Below are positions 1 through 10,498 of a DNA stretch of 41,856 nucleotides, one piece after another. Below the pieces are notes generated by a model. It had not been told where the DNA came from. It did no database searches and saw only the letters and a list, made by a program, of their open reading frames with translations. Made by a program: the position numbers and the translations under genes. Numbering within the stretch: the stretch's first letter is position 1; each line of letters opens with the position of its first letter. This stretch comes from Rubrivivax sp. Lineage in GTDB: Bacteria > Pseudomonadota > Gammaproteobacteria > Burkholderiales > Burkholderiaceae_C. The stretch is taken from the NCBI GenBank assembly GCA_024641945.1, contig JAHECD010000028.1, positions 1-41,856 on the forward strand, read 5' to 3'.

Positions 1-127
1 CCGTGTCCTCGATGACGACGGGTGCTTCGTTTGTCCATTGCCCGTGCAAAACGGCGTGTCGGTGGTGCCCGGCATCACCGCGCGTACCGCGAGCGGCCCG
101 CCTCCCGGCCCGGGCGAGAATGTGTCG

Positions 128-1039
<912 letters not shown>

Positions 1040-1051
1040 GCGCGCGGTGAA

Positions 1052-1075
1052 CCGGCGGCGCCGTGGCGCCGCCGG
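1052..1075. terminator. Hairpin between convergent genes, possible bidirectional terminator
   Basis: Two perfect 11-base arms (ccggcggcgcc and ggcgccgccgg) are separated by GT. They lie 12 bases after the DUF808 stop and 7 bases beyond the FKBP stop on the other strand. The stem is very stable, but a run of G/C follows instead of a T-tract. It is therefore terminator-like by position and stem only. Confidence 0.45.
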
Positions 1076-1082
1076 GGGGGCG

Positions 1083-1508
1083 TCACTTGCCGTTGATGCC
1101 CAGCAGTTCGACTTCGAAGTTCAGCGTCGCGTTGGGCGGGATCGGGCCGCCGGGCGTGCCACGCTCGCCGTAGGCGATGGCGGGCGGGCACGTGAGCTTG
1201 GCCTTGCCGCCGACCTTCATCATCGCCACGCCTTCGGTCCAGCATTTGATGACGCGGTTGAGCGGAAATTCAGCCGGCTGCCCGCGTTGGTACGAGCTGT
1301 CGAACTCCTTGCCGTCGAGCAGCGTGCCGCGGTAGTGCACCTTGACCACGTCGGCGGCGGTCGGGCTGGCGCCTGCACCGTCCTTCAGCGATCGATAGAT
1401 CAGGCCGCTGGACGTGGTGGTGTCCGCGCCGGCGGCCAGGGCGGTCTGGGCGAGGGTGGCGCCGGCCAGGGCAGCGGCGGCGATCAGGAGCGTGGGAGCG
1501 AGCTTCAT
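1083..1508 (-). CDS. Exported FKBP-type peptidyl-prolyl cis-trans isomerase
   Basis: This is a 141-residue protein with a Sec signal peptide ([16 protein letters not shown], ending near residue 25 at LAAG) followed by a single FKBP domain. Visible landmarks are [32 protein letters not shown], the active-site-like stretch [20 protein letters not shown] and the closing beta strand FEVELLGI. The family catalyses proline isomerisation in protein folding, here expected in the periplasm. The length fits a minimal single-domain FKBP without the dimerisation domain of FkpA. It is divergent from the esterase gene that starts at 1584. The ATG is unambiguous because it opens the signal peptide. Confidence 0.92.
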   Translation of the reverse strand: MKLAPTLLIAAAALAGATLAQTALAAGADTTTSSGLIYRSLKDGAGASPTAADVVKVHYRGTLLDGKEFDSSYQRGQPAEFPLNRVIKCWTEGVAMMKVGGKAKLTCPPAIAYGERGTPGGPIPPNATLNFEVELLGINGK

Positions 1509-1583
1509 GCGGCAGGAAAAGCAGTTGCGGAACCCGCCATCATGCCCGCTTCGGCGGCCGCAGGCGTGGAATCATCGGCGTCG

Positions 1584-2237
1584 ATGAACACCTCGCGCCG
1601 CCGCACGTTGCAGATCGCCCTTGGCGCGTGCATCGCCGTCGCGTCGGCGGCGCTCACGGGCTGCGGCCGCAAGCCGGTGCGCGGCCGCCCGGTACCCGCC
1701 GGCGGCAAGGTGCTGGCGCTGGGCGACAGCCTGACTTTCGGCACCGGCGCGGCGCCCGAGGCCAGCTACCCGTCCGTGCTGGCCGGCCTGACGGGCTGGG
1801 ACGTCGTCAACGGCGGCGTGCCGGGGGATACCGCGGCCCAGGCGCTGGAGCGCCTGCCGGCATTGCTCGACGAGCATCGGCCCGCGCTTGTGCTCGTGAG
1901 CATCGGCGGCAACGACTTCCTGCGCCGCCAGCCCGACGACGCCACACGCGCCGCCATCGAGCGCCTGTGCGAAGCGGCCCGTGCCGCCGGCGCGCAGGTG
2001 ATGCTGATCGCCGAGCCACGCCCGACGCTCGCTGCGCGCGTCACCGGCTCGCTCGACGACCACCCGCTGTACGAAGCCGTGGCCGAAAAACTGAAACTGC
2101 CGATGTACCGCCGCGGCTGGGCCGACGTGTTGCAGGACGAGCGCCTGCGCTCCGATACGATCCACGCCAACGCACAAGGTTATGCGCGCTTTGCGCAGGG
2201 CCTGGCCGAGGCCGCACGCGAAACCGGGTTTCGTTAG
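1584..2237 (+). CDS. SGNH/GDSL-family esterase lipoprotein (TesA-like)
   Basis: The product is a 217-residue SGNH hydrolase. Block I is GDSLTFGTG (Ser about residue 49), block II is NGGVPGD, block III is IGGNDFL, and the C-terminal Asp/His pair is in DTIHANAQGY. Family members hydrolyse acyl esters or thioesters in the periplasm, but the natural substrate cannot be read here. The N-terminus carries a signal peptide with an Arg-rich start (SRRRTLQ, possibly Tat-compatible) and a lipobox, LTGC with Cys27, so it is probably a lipoprotein. I chose ATG 1584 because it directly precedes the signal peptide. An in-frame ATG at 1542 would add 14 residues of low-complexity sequence. Confidence 0.88.
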   Translation: MNTSRRRTLQIALGACIAVASAALTGCGRKPVRGRPVPAGGKVLALGDSLTFGTGAAPEASYPSVLAGLTGWDVVNGGVPGDTAAQALERLPALLDEHRPALVLVSIGGNDFLRRQPDDATRAAIERLCEAARAAGAQVMLIAEPRPTLAARVTGSLDDHPLYEAVAEKLKLPMYRRGWADVLQDERLRSDTIHANAQGYARFAQGLAEAARETGFR

Positions 2238-2262
2238 CGCGGACGCCACCGCGCGTCGGCGG

Positions 2263-2751
2263 CTACGGTTCGGCCGATAGGACGCGCTGGCGGAACCAGT
2301 CGTCGAGCATGCGGGTGTCGTAGGCCATCGGCTGCGAGCTTTCGAGCCGCGCCGAGTTCATCAGGTAGGCCATGTCGGCCAGCCGGTCTTCGCCGGACTT
2401 CAGCGTGCGGCCATCGGTGGCGAGCGCCCAGCGCAACGTCATGCGCGGCCAGTCCGCGCGGCCCTTGAGGACGCGGATCTCGCCGAGCCGGTGCGTCGGT
2501 ACCAGTTCGCCCGCGAGGTCGACGTCGAGCACGTCGATCGTCAGCGTCTGGCCCTGCGGCAACTGCGCGCCGAAGGCCTTCATGTGGCGCGCCAGCAGAT
2601 CCAGGTTGCGCTCGCGATCGATGCCGCGGCCGGCATCGGCAAAATTCTCCGACTTGACGAAACGGATCTCGACCAGTCCGGCGGCGGCCGCCGGCAGGGT
2701 CAGGGCCATGGCCGCGAGCAGGGCGGCCAGCAGGGTCGACGAGGTCTTCAT
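2263..2751 (-). CDS. DUF3016 family exported protein
   Basis: This is a 162-residue protein with a cleavable signal peptide (MKTSSTLLAALLAAMALTLP, cleavage near AAA-G at residues 24-25). The mature part contains the DUF3016 hallmarks: an opening VEIRFVKSENFADAG, ITIDVLDVDLAGE-type beta strands (here LTIDVLDVDLAGEL), and a C-terminal DDWFRQRV helix. No enzymatic residues stand out, and the family function is not established. The start at 2751 fits the signal peptide; the frame continues open upstream without a convincing N-terminus. It lies tail to tail with the esterase gene and downstream of the K+ channel gene, separated from it by about 130 bases. Confidence 0.8.
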   Translation of the reverse strand: MKTSSTLLAALLAAMALTLPAAAAGLVEIRFVKSENFADAGRGIDRERNLDLLARHMKAFGAQLPQGQTLTIDVLDVDLAGELVPTHRLGEIRVLKGRADWPRMTLRWALATDGRTLKSGEDRLADMAYLMNSARLESSQPMAYDTRMLDDWFRQRVLSAEP

Positions 2752-2880
2752 CGTGAGTCTCCCGAGGGCTGGCGGCACGGCAGCGCCGCCACGAGCACTG
2801 TGCGCCTTCGCGGCCGCGATGGCAACGGCGGCGGCAAGTCTTTGCACGGGCTTCACATATCGCCCCTTCGGGCGGCAAAT

Positions 2881-3779
2881 TCAAGCGTTGGCCCGGGTCG
2901 CGTCACTGCGATATTCCGGCAGCGGCGCGCCGCAATCGCGGCAGAAGCGCGCCTGCGGCAGGTGCCCTTCGCTCAGGCATTCGTGGCAGGTGCGCGTGGT
3001 GGGTTCGCGCCCGATGCGCTGGGCCGTGAACTCGGCGCTGACGATGCCCGTGGGCACAGCAAGCGTGCCCCAGCCGAGCAACATCATCACCGACGCGAGC
3101 AGCCGGCCGAGGTCGGTGTGCGGCGTGATGTCGCCGAAGCCCACCGTCGTCATCGTCGTGATCGCCCAGTACACCGAGACCGGGATGCTGGTGAAGCCGT
3201 TGTCCGGGCCCTCGATCACGTACATCAGCGTGCCCATGATGAGCACGATCATCATCACGAACGACAGGAAGACGAGGATCTTGCGCCTCGATGCGGCGAG
3301 CGCGCGGCCGAGCGCGCCGTACTCGGCCAGGTACTCGCCGAGCTTCAGGACGCGGAAGATGCGCAGCAGGCGCAGCACCCGCACGTCGATCAGCGCGTGC
3401 AGCCCGGGGATCAGGATCGCCAGGTAGGTGGGCAGCACGGCGAGCAGGTCGATCACGCCGTAGAAGCTGCGGGCATAGCGCAACGGGCGCCGCACGCACG
3501 CGAGCCGGGCGAGATATTCCGCCGTGAAAAGCAAGGTGAACAGCCATTCCAGCGCATACAGCAAAGCACCGTGGCGTGCGTGCACCGTCGCCATGCTGTC
3601 GAGCACGACGACCGACAGGCTGGCCACGATGACCCCGATCAAGGCCAGGTCGAACAGTCGGCCGGCACGGGTATCGGCCTCGAAGATCACCGTATACAGG
3701 CGCGCCCGCCAACCCTCGGCCGGCTTGCCGAAGCGCACGTCGGGGCCGGGCGCCACCGGCGGCGGCCGAGGCTCGTCGT

Positions 3780-3792
<13 letters not shown>
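2881..3792 (-). CDS. Voltage-gated-type potassium channel with C-terminal zinc ribbon
   Basis: This is a 303-residue ion-transport family protein with six membrane segments. The S4 helix is arginine-rich (DVRVLRLLRIFRVLKL, about residues 136-151). The pore loop carries the K+ selectivity filter TTVGFGD at residues 215-221. After S6 there is a short tail with two CxxC pairs (Cys269/272 and Cys284/287), which looks like a zinc ribbon. The expected role is K+ conduction across the inner membrane. The start is the GTG at 3792, inside the last codons of glnS (13-base overlap in another frame); no ATG is available before the first membrane segment. A later GTG near codon 19 is possible. Co-transcription with glnS is likely from the overlap. 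Confidence 0.82.
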
Positions 3793-5564
<1,772 letters not shown>

Positions 5565-5587
5565 CCACGGGATTCTATCGACGGGCC

Positions 5588-5881
5588 TCAACGCCTCTTC
5601 AGGCGCTCGATCTCGCTGGCGACCAGGCGCTCACGCAGGCCGTCGCTGTTCAGGCCGACGAAGGTGACGATGCCGTGGATGGCCAGCCCGAGGCTCCAAC
5701 CGGCGAGTGGCCAGAGGTGCCAGTTGGAGCGGCCGTACGACAGGCTCAGCAGGGCCAGCCCCGCATTGACGAGCACGAAGACGAGCAGGTGCACGAAGAA
5801 GCCGACTTTTTGCCCCACACGGCGCCGTGCGCGGCGGGTGATGGCGTCGTCAACGGCGGTGGTGTCGAGCGTTGTGTTCAT
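5588..5881 (-). CDS. Small 2TM-domain membrane protein
   Basis: This is a 97-residue protein with an N-terminal basic segment (ITRRARRRVGQKVGF), two transmembrane helices (about residues 30-48 and 57-78) and a charged tail LRERLVASEIERLKRR. This arrangement matches the 2TM domain family often found alone or attached to LytTR or histidine kinase proteins. It lies near a LytS/LytTR pair in the same orientation, which is consistent with that association but does not prove it. The start at 5881 is preceded by GGAG five bases upstream. A GTG ten codons earlier is less likely. Function unknown. Confidence 0.75.
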   Translation of the reverse strand: MNTTLDTTAVDDAITRRARRRVGQKVGFFVHLLVFVLVNAGLALLSLSYGRSNWHLWPLAGWSLGLAIHGIVTFVGLNSDGLRERLVASEIERLKRR

Positions 5882-5944
5882 GGGGGCTCCGGTCGGTGTC
5901 GTGGGTGGCAATGCGTTGTCGGGCGGTCGTTCGAATGCGGTGCG

Positions 5945-6370
5945 TCAGGCCATCACGCCGAGCAGGTTCTTCCACAGCAGCGTGCCCAGAAAGCGGCCCG
6001 GCAGCAGCGTGAAGATCCCCGCGATCACGCAGGCGCCGGTGTACAGCGCCTTCATCGTGGCGCGGTGCCCCGCCACGTTGCCACGCCGGATCAACCAGAT
6101 GCCGCGCGGCAGTTGCCAGGCCACGAGCAGCACGAGCAGGTGGATCGGCGTGACGCCGGCAATGTTGGGCATGCCGTAGTCGCGGATGAAGGCACTCGAG
6201 ACGGCCGCGCCCGTCATCAGCGCGACCCAGGTCCACCCCAGCAGGCGGTGGTTCGGCGTGCCTTTGCGCCGCATCAGCAGCACGCTGCCGAGAATCAGAG
6301 CGCCGAGCGCGGTGACGAGATGGAAGAACACCAGCGGATGGCGCTCGAGAAGTTGCTGGACGGCTTGCAT
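5945..6370 (-). CDS. DUF2306 family membrane protein
   Basis: This is a 141-residue protein with four hydrophobic helices. Typical DUF2306-like features are the opening MQAVQQLLERHPLVFFHLV, the RKGTPNHRLLGW segment after the second helix start, and a conserved GHRATMKALYTGA stretch. Members are predicted inner-membrane proteins of unknown function. The start has a good Shine-Dalgarno (GGAG, six bases before ATG). It sits between the LytTR regulator gene and the 2TM gene, all on the reverse strand, so it may be part of the same transcript or a target of that regulator. The gap of about 120 bases to the regulator leaves room for its own promoter. Confidence 0.75.
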   Translation of the reverse strand: MQAVQQLLERHPLVFFHLVTALGALILGSVLLMRRKGTPNHRLLGWTWVALMTGAAVSSAFIRDYGMPNIAGVTPIHLLVLLVAWQLPRGIWLIRRGNVAGHRATMKALYTGACVIAGIFTLLPGRFLGTLLWKNLLGVMA

Positions 6371-6491
6371 GGGGGGCTCCTTTCGGACTGCGTTGAACGC
6401 ATCCTAGGAATCGGCTCCCGTCGGCGCAGCCGCCCCGCGACGGCACGACGATGGCGGCGACGAAACGCGCGTGGCGCGCCGCCGGATGCGG

Positions 6492-7295
6492 CTACATGCC
6501 CTTGAAAAGGTGCGCGTACAGCCGGCTGGCCGTCAGCGTCTCGGGCCGCCCGCGCAGGCTCAGGAAGGCCTTGCCGGACTCGTCCCGGCGCGCGCTCACG
6601 ATGCAGCGCGCCTGCACCACCGTGCCGCGGTGGATCTGCCAGAAAACGGCCGGGTCGAGTTGCGGGAGCAGTTCGCGCAGCGACAGGCGGATCAGGTGCT
6701 CGCGCTCGGCAGTGACCACGCGCACGTACTTGTCGGCGGCTTCGAAATAGATCACCTCGGCCAACGGCACGATGTGCACCACCGCGCCGACCTGCGCCTG
6801 GATGACCTCCAGCCGGGGCGCCGATGCCGCTGCGGCGGCAGGCGTCGCGCCGATCAGCGCACGCAGCTGGTCCATCGTCTGCTGCAGCACGTCCGCTTTG
6901 GTGCCGCGTGCCGCCAGGCGCGCTTGCAGGCGCTCCACGCAGGCAGCCAGCCGCGGCCGGTCGACGGGCTTGAGCAGATAGTCGACCGCCTGCGCCTCGA
7001 AGGCCTGCAGCGCGTACTGGTCGTAGGCCGTGACGAAGACGATGAGCGGGAAGTCCACCCCGTCGGGCCAGTCCTCGGCCAGCGCCTGCGCGGCTTCCAG
7101 CCCGCTCAGGCCGGGCATGCGGATATCGAGAAAACACACGTCGGGCCGCAGCGACAGCGCCTGCGCGACCGCGCTGTCGCCATCGCCCACCACCGCGCCG
7201 ACCGTCAGCGCGGGCCACAGGGCTGCGAGTTCGGCCTTCAGCGCGGCGGCAAGCAGCGGCTCGTCCTCCGCAATCAACGCGGTCGATGTCGTCAT
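6492..7295 (-). CDS. LytTR-family DNA-binding response regulator
   Basis: This is a 267-residue two-component regulator. The receiver domain (about residues 5-125) has the acidic pocket AEDEPLL, the phosphorylatable Asp57 in CFLDIRMPG, and the conserved Lys in DYLLKPVDRP. The C-terminal LytTR DNA-binding domain (about 160-267) shows IYFEAADKYVRVVT, the IRLSLREL segment and FWQIHRGTVV. Proteins of this type are phosphorylated by LytS-like kinases and bind direct repeats in promoters. The gene starts one base after the stop of the kinase gene, so the two are co-transcribed and probably co-translated. Targets are not identifiable from the sequence; the small membrane protein genes downstream are candidates. 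Confidence 0.93.
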   Translation of the reverse strand: MTTSTALIAEDEPLLAAALKAELAALWPALTVGAVVGDGDSAVAQALSLRPDVCFLDIRMPGLSGLEAAQALAEDWPDGVDFPLIVFVTAYDQYALQAFEAQAVDYLLKPVDRPRLAACVERLQARLAARGTKADVLQQTMDQLRALIGATPAAAAASAPRLEVIQAQVGAVVHIVPLAEVIYFEAADKYVRVVTAEREHLIRLSLRELLPQLDPAVFWQIHRGTVVQARCIVSARRDESGKAFLSLRGRPETLTASRLYAHLFKGM

Positions 7296-7296
7296 G

Positions 7297-8439
7297 TCAT
7301 GGGGCTCCGATCGGCAGCCGCAGCGTGGCCCGCGTGCCGCCCGAAGGTGCGGTTGTGCGCTCGAGCACGAGCGACGCGCGCCCGCCGTGCAGCGTGGCCA
7401 GGCGTTCGCGTACCTGGGTCAGCCCGAAGCCGGATTCACGCGGCGGCTCGCCGGCCGCCAGGCCGACGCCGGTGTCGCTGACCTGCAAGACCAACTCGTC
7501 GCCTTCGCGGCGGGCGGCGACCTCGATGACACCACCGGCCAGCGCCGGCTCCAGCCCATGTTTGATGGCGTTTTCCACCAGCGGCTGCAGCAGCAGCGGC
7601 GGCACCGGCAGGTCGCGCAGCGGCGCCGGCAGGTCGAGGCGCACCTGCAGGCGCGGGCCCATGCGCACGCCCATCAGCGCGAGGTAGTCGCCGATGCGAT
7701 CGAACTCCGCCGACAGCGGGTGGCTGCCGGTGCGGCTCGCGCTGAGCGTGGCACGCAGGAATGCGATGAGCCGGTCGAGCATGTCCTGCGCACGCGCGGG
7801 GTCGAGCGCGATCAGCACCCGCAGGTTGGCCAGCGTGTTGAACAGCATGTGCGGCTCGAGTTGCGACTCGAGCAGCTTGAGCTGGTTCTCCGCGGCCTGG
7901 CGCTGCGCGGCCTCGGCCTGGGCACGCGCGCCGGACAGGCGCTCCATCATGCTCAGCACGAAGACCGACGCCACCGACGCGACGATCGTCATCGCTACCG
8001 TGATGCGCGTGCTGACCGATTCCAGCCGCAGCAGGCTCGGCGACTGCGCCCCGGTCAACAGGTCGCCCAGCGCGGTGCCCGCCACCGGCCCGACGAGCAT
8101 GCACACCAGCAATGCGGGCCCGATGCCGCGCCAGCCGGAGCCGAAGCCGGATTCGTGCGGCGCCAGCCCGCGCGCCTGGCGCAGGCGGTCGTTGGTCCAG
8201 GCGAGCAGCAGGCGCGTGGCTTCCATCGACGTGTAGCAGCACATCCCGATGGCAAACGAATAGAGCAGGTGGCGCTCGAAGTGGCGGTGATCGAAGGCCG
8301 TGAGCAGGAGCGCGATCGACAGGCACAACGCCACCATGAAGACCGTCGTACGCGCCGCCCGGCGCCGCATGCGTGCCATGGCCGCGGCCAGCGCCGTGGT
8401 TGGCGCCGGCCCGGGGGCTGTCAACGGTGCAGCGGTCAT
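7297..8439 (-). CDS. LytS/YehU-type sensor histidine kinase
   Basis: This is a 380-residue membrane sensor. There are four predicted transmembrane helices (about residues 32-48, 56-78, 106-125 and 145-165). A short coiled-coil linker (SGARAQAEAAQRQAAENQL) follows, then the His_kinase family H-box LEPHMLFNTLANL with His197. The ATPase domain has the N-box LLQPLVENAIKHGL and the G-boxes DTGVGLAAG and SGFGLTQVRERL. The kinase should phosphorylate the adjacent LytTR regulator. The start at 8439 overlaps the upstream gene stop by four bases (ATGA), and the stop lies one base before the regulator ATG. No extracytoplasmic sensor domain is present, so the signal is probably sensed in or near the membrane. 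Confidence 0.92.
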   Translation of the reverse strand: MTAAPLTAPGPAPTTALAAAMARMRRRAARTTVFMVALCLSIALLLTAFDHRHFERHLLYSFAIGMCCYTSMEATRLLLAWTNDRLRQARGLAPHESGFGSGWRGIGPALLVCMLVGPVAGTALGDLLTGAQSPSLLRLESVSTRITVAMTIVASVASVFVLSMMERLSGARAQAEAAQRQAAENQLKLLESQLEPHMLFNTLANLRVLIALDPARAQDMLDRLIAFLRATLSASRTGSHPLSAEFDRIGDYLALMGVRMGPRLQVRLDLPAPLRDLPVPPLLLQPLVENAIKHGLEPALAGGVIEVAARREGDELVLQVSDTGVGLAAGEPPRESGFGLTQVRERLATLHGGRASLVLERTTAPSGGTRATLRLPIGAP

Positions 8440-8948
8440 GTCCCCGCGATTGTCAACCGGCCGGTTCCAGTGGTGCGCAGCAGCGCGCCGGCCCGCCCCA
8501 GCAGCAGTCCGCCGATCACGCCGTAGAGGGCCGCGACGGGCAGCATCACGCCGGGCTGCAGGCGCCAGGCCGCGTGCAGCGCCAGCTCCACGTTGACCGC
8601 ATACCGGAACGCGAAGATCACCAGGATGGTGGCCAATGGCCAGAGGCTGCCCGGCAAGTGGAGGTGGGTGCCACCGGCGTCGACACGCGTACCGGCCGGA
8701 ACGGGCAGGCGCAACCCGGCCAGGGTGCCGAGCGCCAGCGCGGCCAGCCAGGTCGGCAGCGAAGGGGGCATTGCCGAGAAGGTGGACCAAAGGCCGCTGA
8801 CCCCGAGCGCGAGCATGGCGCCGGGCAGCATCAGGATCTGGGCGCGGGCCACGCGGCGCGCACGCATCTGGGACAACCCGAATGCGACGAGCGCGGCCAG
8901 CAGGACCCAGACCCAGGACGGCGTGTGGCGGACGATTTCGAGCAACAT
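8436..8948 (-). CDS. DUF6622-like five-helix membrane protein
   Basis: This is a 170-residue hydrophobic protein beginning MLLEIVRHTPSWVWVLLAAL, with about five transmembrane helices. The opening resembles a Burkholderiales family I recall as DUF6622; this name is from memory and not from a search. It is the first gene of a three-gene operon, and its stop codon overlaps the kinase start (ATGA, 8436-8439), so translation is likely coupled. That position suggests an accessory or sensing partner of the kinase, which is an inference. The frame stays open upstream of 8948, but the hydrophobic N-terminus and context favour this ATG. Confidence 0.65.
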   Translation of the reverse strand: MLLEIVRHTPSWVWVLLAALVAFGLSQMRARRVARAQILMLPGAMLALGVSGLWSTFSAMPPSLPTWLAALALGTLAGLRLPVPAGTRVDAGGTHLHLPGSLWPLATILVIFAFRYAVNVELALHAAWRLQPGVMLPVAALYGVIGGLLLGRAGALLRTTGTGRLTIAGT

Positions 8949-9098
8949 GGTGGCGGGCTCCGGTGATTGGCGCGTCTTGCGCGATGCCGGCAATGTGCCG
9001 GCCGGCCCGATGGGCCACCAGTGGCCGGCGACGAATTGTCGAGACGTGGTGCGAAACGGCGGCCGGACGGCGCGGAATGCGCCGCGTAGGATCGCTGC

Positions 9099-9956
9099 AT
9101 GCACACGCTCGATCCCAGACCTGCCGCTTTCACGCTCGTGACGCCCGCGGGACCCGCGCTGCCCATCGTCGTCGACTCGCCGCACAGCGGCACCGACTAC
9201 CCGGCGGACTTCGACGCCATTGCGCCGCGCCACCAGCTGCGTGCGGCCGAGGACACCTGGGTCGACCGGCTCTACGACAGCGCGCCGCGACACGGCGCGA
9301 CCTTGCTCGCGGCGCGTTTCCCGCGCAGCTACATCGACCCCAACCGCAGCCTGCTCGACATCGATGCCGACCTGCTGGATGCGCCCTGGCCCGGGCCGGT
9401 GCAGCCGAGCCGCAAGACGGAACTCGGCATCGGGCTCGTCTGGCGCCTGCTGGCCGGGCAGCCGATCTACAGCCGCCGTCTCTCGGTCGACGAGGTCCGG
9501 CGGCGCATCGATGGTTGCTGGCAGCCCTACCACGATGCCCTGGCGGCCGCACTGGACGGCGCCGGGGCCGCCGGCGCGCGCTGGCACCTGAACGTGCATT
9601 CGATGCCCGACGACGCCTACCGCCGCCTCGGCCTGCCGGAGAAGCCGCTCGCCGACTTCGTGCTCGGCAACCTCGACGGGGTTACCAGCGACGAAGCGAC
9701 GATGGACCTGCTGGCCGGCGCGCTGCGTGGGCACGGGTTCAGCGTGGCCTTCAACGACCCGTTCAAGGGGGTCGAGATCATCCGCACGTCGGGCCGGCCG
9801 TCCGCCGGCTGGCATGCCGTGCAGGTCGAGGTCAAGCGTTCGCTCTACATGGACGCCGGCTATGCGCCGAATGCGGGCTTCGAGCGCGTGCGCGCGGCGA
9901 TCGATTCGATGCTCGGTGCGCTGGCCGCGCATGTACGCGCGGCGACGGCGGACTGA
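9099..9956 (+). CDS. N-formylglutamate amidohydrolase family protein
   Basis: The product is a 285-residue enzyme of the N-formylglutamate deformylase family (HutG type), which releases formate and glutamate in the five-step histidine degradation route. Typical features are the early VVDSPHSGTDYP motif with the His-Ser-Gly zinc-site segment, the EDTWVDRLYD segment, NRSLLDID, the LNVHSMPDD histidine motif and the C-terminal VQVEVKRSLYMD. No other hut genes lie nearby, so a role in histidine use is not supported by context; the substrate could be a related N-formyl or N-acyl amino acid. It is divergent from the DUF6622 gene and convergent with the DUF1499 gene. Confidence 0.85.
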   Translation: MHTLDPRPAAFTLVTPAGPALPIVVDSPHSGTDYPADFDAIAPRHQLRAAEDTWVDRLYDSAPRHGATLLAARFPRSYIDPNRSLLDIDADLLDAPWPGPVQPSRKTELGIGLVWRLLAGQPIYSRRLSVDEVRRRIDGCWQPYHDALAAALDGAGAAGARWHLNVHSMPDDAYRRLGLPEKPLADFVLGNLDGVTSDEATMDLLAGALRGHGFSVAFNDPFKGVEIIRTSGRPSAGWHAVQVEVKRSLYMDAGYAPNAGFERVRAAIDSMLGALAAHVRAATAD

Positions 9957-9979
9957 ACCGTCAGCGGGCGCGGCGCGGC

Positions 9980-10468
9980 TCAGGGCGCCGCCGCCAGGCG
10001 CTCGCGGAGGGCCTCGATGCGCGCGCGGTTGGCGCCGAAATCCTTGCGCCCCACACGCGAGGCCGAGCGCACCTGGATCACGCGTGCGGCCGGGTCGAAC
10101 CAGAATTCGGTGTCGTCCACGAACTTCATCAGCGACGTTGTGAACTGCACGTACAGATAGTCAGGCCGGGACTCGACCACCGTCGCGCCGGGCATGGACT
10201 CGACCACCGAGCGCAGGCGCGCGAGCGTCGATGCGGCGTCGCCGCGCAACGCGATCGGATCGATGCGCGCGTCGGCGCTGCGCGGGCCGGGCCACAGGTC
10301 GGACTGGCTGCTGACGCTGTTGGGCGTGGGGGACGGCGGCTTGAGCCGGCCTTCGCGAACACCCAGGTCGGTAGGGGCCTTGCCGGAGAACAGGCCGAAC
10401 CGGCCGCCGAGCAATGCACCGACCGACAGCACGGCAAGCACGACGAGCAACCACTTGGCAATGACCAT
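9980..10468 (-). CDS. DUF1499 family membrane-anchored protein
   Basis: This is a 162-residue protein with one N-terminal membrane helix (residues 4-22) and a DUF1499 domain. The domain is marked by PNSVSSQS near residue 50, a PGATVVESRPDYLYVQFTT segment, and VDDTEFWFDP followed by IQVRSASRVGRKDFGANRAR. In the family these form a conserved core of unknown function. Thirty bases separate it from the upstream DUF853 gene on the same strand, so the two probably form an operon. ATG 10468 is the natural start because it opens the membrane helix. Confidence 0.85.
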   Translation of the reverse strand: MVIAKWLLVVLAVLSVGALLGGRFGLFSGKAPTDLGVREGRLKPPSPTPNSVSSQSDLWPGPRSADARIDPIALRGDAASTLARLRSVVESMPGATVVESRPDYLYVQFTTSLMKFVDDTEFWFDPAARVIQVRSASRVGRKDFGANRARIEALRERLAAAP

Positions 10469-10498
10469 CGAGACCCTTCGTGCACCGTTGCGCTGGTG

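Noticed and set aside
1..127. Start of a divergent reverse-strand gene at the left edge
   Set aside because: An ATG exists on the reverse strand near 40, but only about a dozen codons are visible and nothing identifies them.
7297..9018. Histidine kinase with a long N-terminal extension
   Set aside because: The extension is an off-frame reading of the DUF6622-like gene. The ATG at 8439 overlaps that gene's stop and opens the real N-terminus.
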